NCBI RefSeq assembly: GCF_004851605.1
Contig: NZ_CP031093.1
Span: 1,426,001 to 1,490,000 of the forward strand
Reading direction: 5' to 3'
DNA: 64,000 bases
Source: Hydrocarboniclastica marina
GTDB lineage: Bacteria; Pseudomonadota; Gammaproteobacteria; Pseudomonadales; Oleiphilaceae
How positions within the stretch are numbered: position 1 is the first letter of the stretch; each line of letters begins with the position of its first letter. The position numbers were made by a program, and so were the translations under genes. The notes beneath the pieces were generated by a model. The model saw only the letters and a list, made by a program, of their open reading frames with translations, was not told where the DNA came from and searched no databases. Shown in pieces: positions 46,018-56,033 of this stretch.

Positions 46018-47493
46018 ATGCTGATAGATACCTCAGTCGTGGGATGGACCTTTCTGGTCTATCTGCTAATCATGCTTGCGATCGGCTACTGGTCATATAT
46101 GCGCACCAACAACCTGGCCGACTACGTTCTGGGTGGCCGTTCGCTCGGGCCGTTGCCATCGGCGCTCAGTGCCGGGGCCTCGGATATGAGCGGCTGGCTG
46201 CTCCTGGGACTGCCTGGCGCGGCCTACGCGAGCGGCTTTTCAGCCGGCTGGATCGGCATCGGTCTGCTGGCCGGCACCTGGCTGAACTGGCTGTTTGTTG
46301 CGCGCAGGCTGCGTACCTACAGCCTGGCAGCCAGCGATTCGCTTACCCTGCCAGCGTACTTTGAGAACCGCTTCGCCGACCGATCGCGTCTGTTGAGGGT
46401 CATCTCTGCGGTCTTTATTTTGCTGTTCTTCCTCTTCTACACCAGTTCGGGCCTGGTTGCGGCCGGCAAGCTGTTCGAGTCCGTCTTCGGCTGGTCCTAT
46501 ATCTGGGCCGTTGTGATCGGCACGGTGGCCGTGGTCTCCTACACCTTCTTCGGCGGATTTCTGGCGGTGGTCTGGACTGACGTGATCCAGGGCCTCTTGA
46601 TGTTTGCCGCGCTTATTGTTGTGCCCGTTATAGCCGTCAACGCCGTCGGCGGATGGGACGCGACCCAGGCCGCAATGCTGGAAAAGGCACCGGGCTTCCT
46701 GAATATGCTGACGGAGGCTGATGGAACCGCACTATCGGCGATGGGAATCATCTCTGCACTGGCGTGGGGCCTGGGCTATTTCGGCCAGCCGCATATTCTC
46801 GCGCGGTTCAAAGCGATTCGAAGCGAAGCAGACGTACCCGCCGCACGCAGGATCGCAGTGATCTGGAGCGCTGTGGGTCTGATAGGCGCGTTGTTCGTCG
46901 GCTTTGCCGCAGTCGGTTACTTCCCGGAAACCATCGACGACGGTGAGCGTGCCTTCATTCTTCTTGTGGACGCCCTGTTTCACCCGGTCATTGCCGGTAT
47001 TTTGCTGGCAGCTATTCTGGCTGCGATCATGAGTACTGCCGATTCCCAGTTACTTGTTTCATCTTCGGCGCTGGCGGAGGATTTCTACAAGGCATTGTTT
47101 CGTCGGGATGCGTCTCAGGGCGAACTCGTCTGGGTCGGCCGAATAGCCGTTGTAGTGATCGCGCTTATCGCCTGCATTCTCGCGCTAGACCCGGACAGTA
47201 AGGTCCTGGAGCTGGTCTCATACGCCTGGGCAGGCTTTGGCGCTGCGTTCGGCCCAGCGCTGCTTTTCTCGCTGTACTGGAAGCGCATGAACAAGGCCGG
47301 TGCCCTGGCTGGCATCATTGTAGGCGGTGTCACCGTCGTGATCTGGGGTAACGTCAGCGGCGGCATACTGGATCTCTACGAGATTGTCCCAGGCTTCGTC
47401 TTTGCCTCTATAGCGATTGTTGTAACTTCACTGGCCACTGCTGAGCCGGAAGCGTCGGTCACCAAGGGGTTCGACGACGCCATGAATCCGTAG
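46018..47493 (+). CDS. putP: Sodium/proline symporter
   Basis: An SSS-family transporter of 491 residues with about 13 hydrophobic helices that imports proline with Na+. The family sequences YVLGGRSLGPLPSALSAGASDMSGWLLLGLPGAAYA and AAILAAIMSTADSQLLVSSSALAEDFYK carry residues of the sodium site. The final helices are followed by an acidic tail. It forms the expected unit with putA, 99 bp downstream of it. The coupling ion matches a marine, Na+-cycling lifestyle also suggested by nqrM. A bidirectional terminator follows. Confidence 0.95.
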   Translation: MLIDTSVVGWTFLVYLLIMLAIGYWSYMRTNNLADYVLGGRSLGPLPSALSAGASDMSGWLLLGLPGAAYASGFSAGWIGIGLLAGTWLNWLFVARRLRTYSLAASDSLTLPAYFENRFADRSRLLRVISAVFILLFFLFYTSSGLVAAGKLFESVFGWSYIWAVVIGTVAVVSYTFFGGFLAVVWTDVIQGLLMFAALIVVPVIAVNAVGGWDATQAAMLEKAPGFLNMLTEADGTALSAMGIISALAWGLGYFGQPHILARFKAIRSEADVPAARRIAVIWSAVGLIGALFVGFAAVGYFPETIDDGERAFILLVDALFHPVIAGILLAAILAAIMSTADSQLLVSSSALAEDFYKALFRRDASQGELVWVGRIAVVVIALIACILALDPDSKVLELVSYAWAGFGAAFGPALLFSLYWKRMNKAGALAGIIVGGVTVVIWGNVSGGILDLYEIVPGFVFASIAIVVTSLATAEPEASVTKGFDDAMNP

Positions 47494-47560
47494 TTCGGGC
47501 CTAGGCCGTGCCGCCCCTGCGGCACGCACCCAAGTACCCGGTTAGTTCATTCGTGGCACA

Positions 47561-47602
47561 AAAAAACGCCGGCTCCTGACAGGGAGCCGGCGTTTTCTTT
47601 TT
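47561..47602. terminator. Bidirectional terminator between putP and acnB
   Basis: AAAAACGCCGGCTCC and GGGAGCCGGCGTTTT form a long stem around a short loop, with runs of A before and T after, so it works on both strands. putP and acnB converge on it. Confidence 0.92.
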
Positions 47603-47630
47603 ACTGCTTTCTAAAGCTTTTTGATGCGCT

Positions 47631-50204
47631 TCAGGCTTCGGCAACTACCGCAGAGTCTGCTTTTTCCTGATAGCTGGCGATCTGGTCGAAGTTCATGTAA
47701 CGGTAGATTTCACCGGCCATGCCGTCGATGTCGTTCGCGTACGCCATATATTCTTCCACGGTCGGAAGCTTGCCCAGCACGGCGCCTACAGCGGCCAGTT
47801 CGGCTGATGTGAGGTAGACGTTAGCGCCGTCGCCCAGGCGGTTGGGGAAGTTACGGGTCGAGGTGGACAGAACCGTAGATTTGGCCTCTACCCGCGCCTG
47901 GTTGCCCATGCACAGTGAACAGCCAGGCATCTCGGTCCGTACGCCGTTACGCTCGAACGTAGTGTAGTAGCCTTCCTCTTCCAGCATCGCCTGGTCCATC
48001 TTGGTCGGCGGGGCGATCCAGAGACGGGTCTTGAGCGCTTCCTTGTTCTTTTCCAGAAGCTTGCCCGCGGCGCGGAAGTGGCCAATGTTGGTCATGCAGG
48101 AGCCGATGAAGACTTCGTCGACCTTGTCGCCGGCCACATCAGACAACCAGCGTGCGTCGTCCGGATCGTTCGGGCAGCAGACGATCGGCTGTTTGATCTC
48201 GTCCATGTCGATCTCGATCACAGCCGTGTACTCTGCGTCCTTGTCCGCACGCATCAGTTTGGGGTTGGCCAGCCACTCTTCCATGGCCTTGGCCCGACGC
48301 TCGAGCGTACGGGCATCGCCGTAACCTTCGGCGATCATCCAGCGCAGCATAGTTATATTGGACCGCAGGTATTCCGCCACAGACTCTTCGGACAGGGAAA
48401 TCGTACAACCGGCTGCCGAGCGCTCAGCGGAGGCATCGGATAGCTCGAATGCCTGTTCAACGGTCAGGTCGTCAAGGCCTTCAATCTCTAGGATACGACC
48501 GGAGAATACGTTCTTCTTGCCGGCTTTCGCGACGGTCAGCAGACCTTCCTTGATAGCGTAGAGCGGAATGGCGTGGACCATGTCGCGCAAGGTAACACCA
48601 GGCTGACGCTTGCCTTTGAAGCGCACCAGGACGGACTCTGGCATATCCAGCGGCATGACACCGGTGGCGGCGGCAAACGCTACCAGCCCGGAGCCCGCAG
48701 GGAAGGAGATGCCCATGGGGAAGCGGGTGTGGGAGTCACCGCCGGTGCCTACTGTATCAGGCAGCAGCATACGGTTGAGCCAGCTGTGAATAATGCCGTC
48801 ACCCGGACGCAGGGAAACGCCGCCGCGGTTCATGATGAAGTCCGGCATGGTGTGTTGCATTTCCACGTCTACCGGCTTGGGGTAAGCAGCGGTGTGACAA
48901 AATGACTGCATGACCAGATCAGTGGAGAAGCCCAGACACGCCAGATCCTTGAGCTCGTCCCGGGTCATCGGGCCGGTAGTATCCTGAGAGCCGACAGTAG
49001 TCATCTTCGGTTCGCAGTACTGGTTCGGGCGAACGCCTGGCAGACCACAGGCCTTGCCGACCATCTTCTGCGCCAGGGTGTAACCCTTGGTGCTGTCCTG
49101 AACCTGAGCCGGACGGCGGAAAACGGTGCTCGGCGCCAGTCCCAGCACTTCGCGTGCCTTGTCGGTCAGGCCCCGGCCGATGATCATCGGAATGCGGCCG
49201 CCGGCGCGGACTTCATCCAGGATGACCTGGGACTTCAGTTCAAACTCGGAGATCACCTTGTCGGTGCCGTGTTCGCAGATTTTGCCCTGAAACGGATAAA
49301 CGTCGATAACGTCGCCCATGTTGAGCTTGTCGACGTCGGCTTCGAAGGGCAGGGCGCCAGCATCTTCCATGGTGTTGAAGAAGATCGGAGCGATCTTGCC
49401 GCCGATGCAGACACCACCTGTACGCTTGTTGGGCACGCCGGCCATGTCGCGACCGATGTACCAGAGTACCGAGTTGGTTGCGGACTTACGGGAGGAGCCA
49501 GTACCCACGACATCGCCTACGAACGCCAGATCGTGGCCTTTTTTCTTCAGCTCAACGATGGTTTCAAGCGGCTTGTCCAGGCCTTCGCGCGGCATCTTGT
49601 ACATGGCCAGGCCGTGCAGCGGAATGTCAGGGCGGGACCAGGCATCCGGTGCTGGCGACAGGTCATCGGTGTTGGTCTCGCCGGGCACCTTGAAGACAGT
49701 GAGCGTCATGACTTCGGGTACGTCGGGCTTCTGCAGGAACCACTCGGCGTCGGCCCAGGACTGCATCACTTCTTTGGCGTTCTGGTTTCCCGCCTCCGCT
49801 TTCTCGCGAACATCGTTAAAAGCGTCAAAGACCAGCAGGGTGTGCTTGAGTTCATTTGCGGCCAGTTGGCCCAGCGCGCCGTCGTCGAGAAGCTCAACCA
49901 GAGCTTCGATGTTGTACCCGCCCTGCATCATGCCCAGCAGGCGCACGGCTTCTTCTTTGCTGATAAGGGCGCATTCGGTTTCGCTTTTAGCGATCGCGGA
50001 CAGAAAGCCAGCTTTAACGTAGGCGGCCTCGTCAACACCAGGCGGAATGCGGTTTTCCAACAGGTCCAGCAGGGTTTCTTCTTCACCGGCGGGTGGGTTC
50101 TTCAAAAGTTCGACCAACTCGGCGGTCTGTTCGGCGTTCAGGGCCTTGGGGGGGATACCCTGAGCCGCACGCTCTTCTACGTGTTTACGGTAGGCTTCTA
50201 GCAC
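47631..50204 (-). CDS. acnB: Aconitate hydratase B
   Basis: Interconverts citrate and isocitrate in the TCA and glyoxylate cycles; the apo form binds RNA in E. coli. It has 857 residues (E. coli 865). The first 160 residues form the HEAT-like domain peculiar to AcnB (MLEAYRKHVEERAAQG). Cluster-binding cysteines occur in FIGSCMTNIGHF and PGCSLCMGNQARV, and active-site sequences GGDSHTRFPMGISFPAGSG and VGTGSSRKSATNSV are present. With glcB in the same window it supports growth on C2 compounds. Upstream of its start lies a 130-bp inverted-repeat element that may affect expression. Confidence 0.96.
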   Translation of the reverse strand: MLEAYRKHVEERAAQGIPPKALNAEQTAELVELLKNPPAGEEETLLDLLENRIPPGVDEAAYVKAGFLSAIAKSETECALISKEEAVRLLGMMQGGYNIEALVELLDDGALGQLAANELKHTLLVFDAFNDVREKAEAGNQNAKEVMQSWADAEWFLQKPDVPEVMTLTVFKVPGETNTDDLSPAPDAWSRPDIPLHGLAMYKMPREGLDKPLETIVELKKKGHDLAFVGDVVGTGSSRKSATNSVLWYIGRDMAGVPNKRTGGVCIGGKIAPIFFNTMEDAGALPFEADVDKLNMGDVIDVYPFQGKICEHGTDKVISEFELKSQVILDEVRAGGRIPMIIGRGLTDKAREVLGLAPSTVFRRPAQVQDSTKGYTLAQKMVGKACGLPGVRPNQYCEPKMTTVGSQDTTGPMTRDELKDLACLGFSTDLVMQSFCHTAAYPKPVDVEMQHTMPDFIMNRGGVSLRPGDGIIHSWLNRMLLPDTVGTGGDSHTRFPMGISFPAGSGLVAFAAATGVMPLDMPESVLVRFKGKRQPGVTLRDMVHAIPLYAIKEGLLTVAKAGKKNVFSGRILEIEGLDDLTVEQAFELSDASAERSAAGCTISLSEESVAEYLRSNITMLRWMIAEGYGDARTLERRAKAMEEWLANPKLMRADKDAEYTAVIEIDMDEIKQPIVCCPNDPDDARWLSDVAGDKVDEVFIGSCMTNIGHFRAAGKLLEKNKEALKTRLWIAPPTKMDQAMLEEEGYYTTFERNGVRTEMPGCSLCMGNQARVEAKSTVLSTSTRNFPNRLGDGANVYLTSAELAAVGAVLGKLPTVEEYMAYANDIDGMAGEIYRYMNFDQIASYQEKADSAVVAEA

Positions 50205-50367
50205 AGTTGGACCCTCATCAGTGGTTTATAAAATCAGCAACACCGTTCCAGCAGGGCTTGAGCGCGGAGTTCGAGCACAGGCAGTGGTGGGGCTGAAGGA
50301 AAACGGCCCGGCCGCTCGGTCGTTTCAACGGAATGGAAACAGGGAGTGGCCCGCGGGTGTTTCCAGA

Positions 50368-50497
50368 AAGGAACCTCTGATTAAACTCTTCAGGGAGGCT
50401 GACTGATCTGCAGTTCGTCCCGGGCCTGCGTTGCAGGTGGCAGGCCCCGGCATAAGATGCGGATGCTGGGCGGGAACAGACTAATCAGAGGTTCCTT
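50368..50497. repeat. 130-bp element with perfect 16-bp inverted ends (MITE-like)
   Basis: AAGGAACCTCTGATTA (50368-50383) recurs exactly as its inverse complement at 50482-50497. The interior contains a second inverted repeat, GGGCCTGC / GCAGGCCC, and no coding frame. The size and ends resemble a miniature inverted-repeat transposable element, or a long hairpin leader. I see no clear target-site duplication, and no transposase is in the window. It lies 164 bp upstream of acnB and 190 bp upstream of miaE within the 483-bp gap (50205-50687), which otherwise holds a -10-like TACAAT at 50605-50610 for miaE. Confidence 0.6.
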
Positions 50498-50687
50498 GCA
50501 GTGTTCACGGCAGTGCAGCGTTGCACCGAGTGACAAAGCCGCAATAGTTTACCCGAAGTGAGCCGGAAAGTTAAGGCACGGCTGAGTTAGTCGGCGAGCT
50601 CTGCTACAATCGCGGCGGCGTCGAGGTCTGATGCAGCATTAAGTCTAGCGTTTGCGGCAATCCTGCCTGCCCAGAGGTTTTCAATCA

Positions 50688-51296
50688 GTGAATCTGTCCC
50701 ACATTGAAGCGTTTCTTCCCTGTCCCACTCCGTCGGCCTGGATAGAGGCTGCGCTGGCCAATCAGGACATCATGCTTATCGATCATGCGCACTGTGAGAA
50801 GAAAGCGGCCTCGACGGCGATAAGCCTGATGTACCGCTACGTCGACCGCCCGCGGCTCCTGGATAAAATGTCCCGCCTGGCCCGCGAGGAACTACGCCAC
50901 TTCGAGCAGGTGTTGGCGATCATGCGCAAACGGGGAATTGTCTATGATCACCTGAGCCCGTCACGCTACGCGGCTGGCATGCGCAAAGCTGTTCGTTCTT
51001 CGGACCCGCAGCGGCTGGTCGACCTGCTGATTATCGGCGCCTTCATCGAAGCACGCTCCTGCGAACGGTTTGCGGCGCTGGCACCGAAGCTGGACGAGGA
51101 ACTGGCCGACTTCTACAAGAGCTTGCTCAAGTCAGAAGCCCGCCATTACGAGGATTATCTGCAGCTGGCCCGGGAGGCGTCTGACGAGCCAATCGAGCCC
51201 CGTCTGGAGGTTTTTGCGGCGCTGGAGAGGGAACTGGTGTTATCGGTGGACTCTGAATTTCGCTTCCACAGCGGTCCTGTCCCGCTACCGCAATGA
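50688..51296 (+). CDS. miaE: tRNA-(ms2io6A37) hydroxylase MiaE
   Basis: A non-haem diiron monooxygenase that hydroxylates the isopentenyl group of ms2i6A at tRNA position 37, using O2. A GTG at 50688 with AGAGG upstream gives NLSHIEAFLPCPTPSAW, where the family begins; an earlier TTG is less likely. The protein has 202 residues and is helical. Diiron ligands are expected in HCEKKAASTAISLMYRY, REELRHFEQVL, IEARSCERFAAL and LLKSEARHYEDYL, which supply Glu and ExxH motifs in a four-helix bundle. The gene converges with lpxH, with 41 bp between stops. Its companion miaA/miaB genes are not in the window. Confidence 0.9.
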   Translation: MNLSHIEAFLPCPTPSAWIEAALANQDIMLIDHAHCEKKAASTAISLMYRYVDRPRLLDKMSRLAREELRHFEQVLAIMRKRGIVYDHLSPSRYAAGMRKAVRSSDPQRLVDLLIIGAFIEARSCERFAALAPKLDEELADFYKSLLKSEARHYEDYLQLAREASDEPIEPRLEVFAALERELVLSVDSEFRFHSGPVPLPQ

Positions 51297-51337
51297 AGCG
51301 CTAAATGTGCCTGGACGAGAAACCGCAGGTCGCTCGC

Positions 51338-52075
51338 TTACGCGATCTGCTGAAGCGGCTCGTCCAGCAGCATAGGCGCTTCGCCCGGCGCCGCCCGGAT
51401 GTACCAGAGTTTACTGTCCCAATCCCCGAGCACGATCCGTTGTGCGCTTTTGTTGTCGACTTCGAGTTCATGGACTGCCGGTCGATGGGTGTGCCCATGA
51501 ATGAGCTGACGCACGCCATGGGCTGACATCTGTTCGGCTACCTCGCCGGGAGTCACGTCCATGATGCTCGCTTCCTTGCCTTTGTTCTGGGCCATGCTGA
51601 TCTGGCGCAACTGGCGCGCCACCTGTTGCCGGTCGGCCAGCGGACGCTTGAGGAACGCGTCCTGCCACGCTGCGTTGCGCATGTTTTTGCGGAACTTCTG
51701 ATACTCAATATCGGCAGTGCAAAGGCTGTCGCCATGCATGAGCAGGGTTGGTTCGCCGTAGAGGTCGATGACTGTCGGGTCCTCCAGAAGAGAAGCTCCA
51801 ACGCGCTCGCAGAAGGCGTTACCCAGCAGGAAGTCGCGGTTGCCGTGCATCAGGAAAAGGCGGGTGCCGGCCTGGGCCAGTCGCTTGAGCCGCGCGGCGA
51901 CTTCTTCCTGGAGCGGTGTGTGTTCATCATCACCGATCCAGGCCTCAAAAAAATCGCCAAGTATATAAAGCGCCTCTGCGCCCATTGCCCGGTGCTCGAT
52001 GAAATGGTGGAAGGCTGCAGTGATGTCGGGGCGCTGCTCTTCCAGGTGCAGATCAGAAATAAAAAGCGTGGTCAT
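51338..52075 (-). CDS. lpxH: UDP-2,3-diacylglucosamine hydrolase
   Basis: A Mn2+-dependent pyrophosphatase producing lipid X in lipid A synthesis, peripheral on the inner membrane. Of its 245 residues the metal ligands occur at the same numbers as in E. coli: D8 and H10 (FISDLHLEE), D41 (ILGDFFEAW), N79 (HGNRD) and H114 (LLMHGDSL); LIHGHTHRP holds the last two. LpxH thus indicates a normal outer membrane. Its ATG overlaps the ppiB stop by 4 bp (ATGA), showing translational coupling. Confidence 0.95.
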   Translation of the reverse strand: MTTLFISDLHLEEQRPDITAAFHHFIEHRAMGAEALYILGDFFEAWIGDDEHTPLQEEVAARLKRLAQAGTRLFLMHGNRDFLLGNAFCERVGASLLEDPTVIDLYGEPTLLMHGDSLCTADIEYQKFRKNMRNAAWQDAFLKRPLADRQQVARQLRQISMAQNKGKEASIMDVTPGEVAEQMSAHGVRQLIHGHTHRPAVHELEVDNKSAQRIVLGDWDSKLWYIRAAPGEAPMLLDEPLQQIA

Positions 52076-52581
52076 GAAACCTCATCTTCAGTAACGACAG
52101 TCGCTGATTCAATAACGACATCTTCTACGGGCACATCCTGATGGCCGTCGCGCGATGTAGTCTCGACGTCCCGGATAGTCTCGACGACCTCCATGCCGGC
52201 AATGACCCTCGCGAACACAGCATAACCCCAGCCCTCCGGCGTCTTTGCGCTGTGGTCGAGAAATCCGTTGTCGCGCACGTTAATAAAGAACTGGGCCGTT
52301 GCCGAATGCGGAGCTGGGGTGCGGGCCATCGCCACAGTGCCCGTCATGTTGGACTGCCCGTTGGTTGCCTCATTCCTGATCGGATCCCTTGTCTTACGGG
52401 GCAACATGCCCGGTTCGAATCCACCACCCTGTATCATAAAGTTGCTGATAACCCGATGAAATATAAGGCCATCATAAAACCCTTCCCTGACGTACTGCTC
52501 GAAATTGCGCGCTGACTCAGGTGCGCGCTCGTAGTCGAGTTCAAGCGTTATGGGGCCATGGGAGGTGTTTAGCAAGATCAT
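52072..52581 (-). CDS. ppiB: Peptidyl-prolyl cis-trans isomerase B (cyclophilin)
   Basis: A cytosolic cyclophilin that isomerises peptidyl-proline bonds. From the ATG at 52581 it has 169 residues and starts MILLNTSHGPITLELDYERAP, the usual opening; an ATG 4 codons upstream is also possible. Catalytic-site sequences are IFHRVISNFMIQGGGFE (Arg in FHRV), ATAQFFINVRDN and GYAVFARVIAGMEVVETI. No signal peptide is present, so it is PpiB and not PpiA. The gene is coupled to lpxH and lies divergent to glnS; the ppiB-lpxH pairing occurs also in Pseudomonas. Confidence 0.93.
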   Translation of the reverse strand: MILLNTSHGPITLELDYERAPESARNFEQYVREGFYDGLIFHRVISNFMIQGGGFEPGMLPRKTRDPIRNEATNGQSNMTGTVAMARTPAPHSATAQFFINVRDNGFLDHSAKTPEGWGYAVFARVIAGMEVVETIRDVETTSRDGHQDVPVEDVVIESATVVTEDEVS

Positions 52582-52674
52582 TCTTGATCGCATCCTGAAC
52601 AGATAAAAGAAGCGAGAAATCGGACGAGCCGGAGTGTTTTCAGCACATTTTAAGGGAACAGTGGCCCGGATGCA

Positions 52675-52702
52675 TGAGTTGATCCGGCCGAAGCGTTATA
52701 AT
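52675..52702 (+). promoter_or_regulatory. Candidate promoter of glnS
   Basis: A perfect -10 TATAAT (52697-52702) is preceded at 16 bp by TGAGTT (52675-52680). It lies about 67 bp before the chosen glnS ATG and in the gap divergent from ppiB. The GC-rich GCGC follows the -10. Confidence 0.5.
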
Positions 52703-52769
52703 GCGCACTTTCCGATCGCAGCGAAGGTTTTGGCCTGACAGCAAGTCGCCCACTACAACCCGAGAGCTT

Positions 52770-54455
52770 ATGAGCGCAGAAGCGAACAAATCCAGCAATT
52801 TTATCAATCAAATCATCGATGAAGACCTGGCCGCGGGTAAGCATTCGTCAGTCGTCACGCGTTTTCCGCCGGAGCCAAATGGCTACCTGCACATCGGTCA
52901 CGCCAAATCGATCTGCCTCAACTTCGGCGTCGCCGAGGCCTATAAAGGCGTGTGCAACCTCCGCTTCGACGACACCAATCCCGAGAAAGAAAATCAGGAG
53001 TACATTGATGCGATCCGCAACGACGTACAATGGTTAGGCTATGACTGGCCCGGCGAAGCGCGCTACGCATCAGATTACTTCGACCAGATCTACGACTTTG
53101 CAGTCGAGCTGATTCAAAAAGGCCTGGCCTACGTATGTAGTCTGTCGGCAGATCAGGCCGCCATTTACCGCGGAACCCTGACCGAGCCCGGTAAACCCAG
53201 CCCTTTCCGCCAGCGTAGTATCGAAGAGAACCTCGATATGTTCCGTAAAATGCGGGCAGGGGAGTACGAAGAAGGGTCTCACGTTCTGCGCGCGCGCATA
53301 GACATGGCCTCGCCCAATATGAATATGCGCGATCCCATCCTCTACCGTATTCGGTTCCGGACACACCACCAGACCGGTGACACCTGGTGTTTGTATCCGA
53401 TGTATGACTTCACCCATCCCATCAGCGATGCCCTGGAAGGGGTTACTCACTCGCTGTGTACCCTCGAGTTTGAGGACCACCGTCCCCTTTATGACTGGGT
53501 CATCGAAAACACCTCTGTGCCGGCCGCTCCGCGCCAGATAGAGTTTGCGCGGCTCAACCTCAACTACACCATTACCAGCAAGCGTAAACTCCTGCGCCTG
53601 GTCGAGGAAAACCACGTGGATGGGTGGGATGACCCGCGTATGCCGACACTGACGGGTATGCGACGTCGCGGCTTCACGCCTGAGTCCATTCGTCATTTCT
53701 GCGAGATGGTCGGCGTAAACAAGGTTGGCGGCACCGTCGACATGGGCATGCTGGAGAGCGCGATTCGCGATGACCTCAACGAGCGCGCGCCGAGGGCCAT
53801 GTGCGTTATGCGGCCCTTGAAAGTCATCCTGACCAATTGGCCCCAGGGCGAATCGGAGACGCTGACGCTGCCGGTGCATCCACAGAAGCCTGAGTTGGGT
53901 ATGCGGGAAGTGATCTGGTCTCGCGAGCTCTACATCGATCGGGAGGATTTTGTCGAAGAACCACCGCGCAAGTGGAAGCGCCTGTCTCCCGGCGAAGCGG
54001 TCCGGCTGCGGGGGGGGTATGTCATGACCTGCCGCGAGGTGATCAGGGGCGAAGACGGGCAGATCACCGAGCTGCACTGCGAGTACGATCCAGCCACGCT
54101 GGGTGTTAATCCAGAGGGCTACAAGCCCAAAGGCGTCATCCACTGGGTGTCGGCAGAAGCAGGCGTGCCTGCGGTGGTGCGTCTTTACGATCGACTCTTC
54201 ACGACTGAAAACCCGGCGGGCAACAAGGAATCCGACTTTATCGAGTTTCTTAACCCCGAGTCGCTGATAACGATGACCGACTGCTGGGTCGAGCCGGCCC
54301 TGGCCGAGCCTCAGCGCGCACTGCCGTATCAGTTTGAGCGAGAGGGCTATTTCGTACACGACAGTCAGGAAAGTGAAAACCGCGGCAAACTGGTTTTCAA
54401 CCGGACCGTGACGCTTCGAGATTCGTGGGAAAAAATCAGTCAGAAAAACGGGTAA
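52770..54455 (+). CDS. glnS: Glutamine--tRNA ligase
   Basis: A class I synthetase of 561 residues charging tRNA-Gln. The start at 52770 gives [20 protein letters not shown], close to the family form; the frame is open 23 codons upstream, but that part overlaps the promoter. The HIGH motif is [14 protein letters not shown] (41-44) and the KMSKS equivalent is TSKRK near 269-273. The C-terminal two-barrel anticodon domain is complete. The presence of GlnRS means Gln-tRNA is made directly. cysS starts 3 bp after its stop. Confidence 0.96.
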   Translation: MSAEANKSSNFINQIIDEDLAAGKHSSVVTRFPPEPNGYLHIGHAKSICLNFGVAEAYKGVCNLRFDDTNPEKENQEYIDAIRNDVQWLGYDWPGEARYASDYFDQIYDFAVELIQKGLAYVCSLSADQAAIYRGTLTEPGKPSPFRQRSIEENLDMFRKMRAGEYEEGSHVLRARIDMASPNMNMRDPILYRIRFRTHHQTGDTWCLYPMYDFTHPISDALEGVTHSLCTLEFEDHRPLYDWVIENTSVPAAPRQIEFARLNLNYTITSKRKLLRLVEENHVDGWDDPRMPTLTGMRRRGFTPESIRHFCEMVGVNKVGGTVDMGMLESAIRDDLNERAPRAMCVMRPLKVILTNWPQGESETLTLPVHPQKPELGMREVIWSRELYIDREDFVEEPPRKWKRLSPGEAVRLRGGYVMTCREVIRGEDGQITELHCEYDPATLGVNPEGYKPKGVIHWVSAEAGVPAVVRLYDRLFTTENPAGNKESDFIEFLNPESLITMTDCWVEPALAEPQRALPYQFEREGYFVHDSQESENRGKLVFNRTVTLRDSWEKISQKNG

Positions 54456-54458
54456 CCA

Positions 54459-55841
54459 GTGGCTATTCAAATATACGACACAATGCGACAGGGAAAGTCG
54501 CCCCTAAAGCCCCTCGAGCCGGGCACGGTGCGCATGTATGTGTGCGGCATGACAGTCTACGATTTGTGCCATCTGGGCCACGCCCGCGTGATGGTCGCGT
54601 TTGACATCGTTACGCGCTATCTGCGCCATCGCGGTTACGATGTGACTTACGTCCGCAATATCACTGATATTGACGACAAGATTATCCGTCGCGCGCGCGA
54701 GAACGGCGAGCCGATGGATCAGTTAACCAAGCGCATGATCGCGTCGATGCACGAAGACGAACGGGCATTGGGCGTCGCCCGTCCCGACCAGGAACCTCGA
54801 GCGACTGATCACATTGCCCAGATTGTCGCGATGATCGACACCCTTGTGGCAAAGGAGCACGCCTACGCAGCGGACAATGGCGATGTCTACTTTGCAATCT
54901 CGAGTTTTGACGGCTACGGCAAACTCAACAAGCGCAAGCTGGAAGATCTGCTGGCGGGTGCTCGGGTAGATGTTGAGGAAGCGAAGCGCAGCCCTGGCGA
55001 TTTCGTGCTCTGGAAAGCCGCCAAGCCTGGCGAAGAAAGCTGGCCGTCACCCTGGGGCGACGGCCGGCCGGGCTGGCATATCGAGTGTTCAGCAATGTCG
55101 ACTCACTGCCTGGGCGACACGTTCGATATCCACGGCGGTGGCCCGGACCTGAAGTTCCCCCACCACGAGAACGAAATTGCCCAGACTGAAGCGGCGACGG
55201 GTAAACCTTTCGTGAATGTCTGGATGCACGCAGGCGCAGTTCGGGTAGATAAAGAGAAAATGTCGAAGTCACTGGGCAATTTTTTTACTATCCGGGAAAT
55301 ACTTGAAAGCCATACACCTGAAGTTGTTCGCTTTTTCCTTGTGGGCAGCCATTACCGCAGCCAGATTGATTATTCGGCCGATAGTCTGGCGGAGGCGCAC
55401 AATGCGCTAAGTCGACTTTACTCCTCTATCCGTGGGCTCGATACATCAGCGGGGTTGCCGTCCGGCGGGTGGGACGCGCGTTTTCAGGAGGCCATGGACG
55501 ATGATTTCAACACGCCCGGTGCCTTCGCCGTGTTGTTCGAACTGGCCCGGGAAATTAACCGGCTGCGCGGTAGCGGCGATGAAGCAGATGCGGCAGCGCT
55601 TGGCAGCGTGCTGGTTCGGCTGGGCGCAGTGCTGGGGCTCTTGCAGCAGGATCCGGAGCAGTTCTTTCAGGCGTCTGTGGAAGGCCTGCAAGCGGATGAG
55701 GTCGAGCGGTGGATTCAGGCTCGGGCGGACGCCAGGAAAAAACGTGACTTCGCAGAGTCCGATCGTATTCGAGACTGGCTAAAGGAACAGGGCATCATTC
55801 TGGACGATAGCAGGCAGGGCACAAGTTGGCGCAGGGTCTGA
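54459..55841 (+). CDS. cysS: Cysteine--tRNA ligase
   Basis: A class I synthetase of 460 residues. The zinc ligand C29 and the HLGH motif (38-41) lie in [25 protein letters not shown] is at 267-271 ([15 protein letters not shown]). WHIECSAMS and [18 protein letters not shown] supply further zinc and active-site residues. The start codon is GTG, directly after the glnS stop, so the two synthetases form an operon, an arrangement also found in Pseudomonas. Translation may depend on glnS because its own ribosome site is poor. Confidence 0.96.
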   Translation: MAIQIYDTMRQGKSPLKPLEPGTVRMYVCGMTVYDLCHLGHARVMVAFDIVTRYLRHRGYDVTYVRNITDIDDKIIRRARENGEPMDQLTKRMIASMHEDERALGVARPDQEPRATDHIAQIVAMIDTLVAKEHAYAADNGDVYFAISSFDGYGKLNKRKLEDLLAGARVDVEEAKRSPGDFVLWKAAKPGEESWPSPWGDGRPGWHIECSAMSTHCLGDTFDIHGGGPDLKFPHHENEIAQTEAATGKPFVNVWMHAGAVRVDKEKMSKSLGNFFTIREILESHTPEVVRFFLVGSHYRSQIDYSADSLAEAHNALSRLYSSIRGLDTSAGLPSGGWDARFQEAMDDDFNTPGAFAVLFELAREINRLRGSGDEADAAALGSVLVRLGAVLGLLQQDPEQFFQASVEGLQADEVERWIQARADARKKRDFAESDRIRDWLKEQGIILDDSRQGTSWRRV

Positions 55842-56033
55842 GTGTCACCGATTGGCGTCGGGGCTGAATCTTGCCTCTTTTTTGGGTAGAATCTGCGCTC
55901 TTTTTGGACCAGAGCCAAAGCTGCGAGAACACGCGGGGCGGCGGTATACGAGGTAGAACAATCGCCATGGGCGTGTCGGAACCGGCACCCGGGCGTGTTT
56001 TATTCAGACATTACTGAACCACGAGGCTTAAAA

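Noticed and set aside
49269-50201. A 310-codon plus-strand frame
   Set aside because: Antisense to the acnB N-terminal half; no domain.
53070-54470. A 466-codon open frame on the minus strand
   Set aside because: It lies wholly antisense to glnS, whose protein has all family motifs. The frame is open because of GC-rich third positions; its translation has no recognisable domain.
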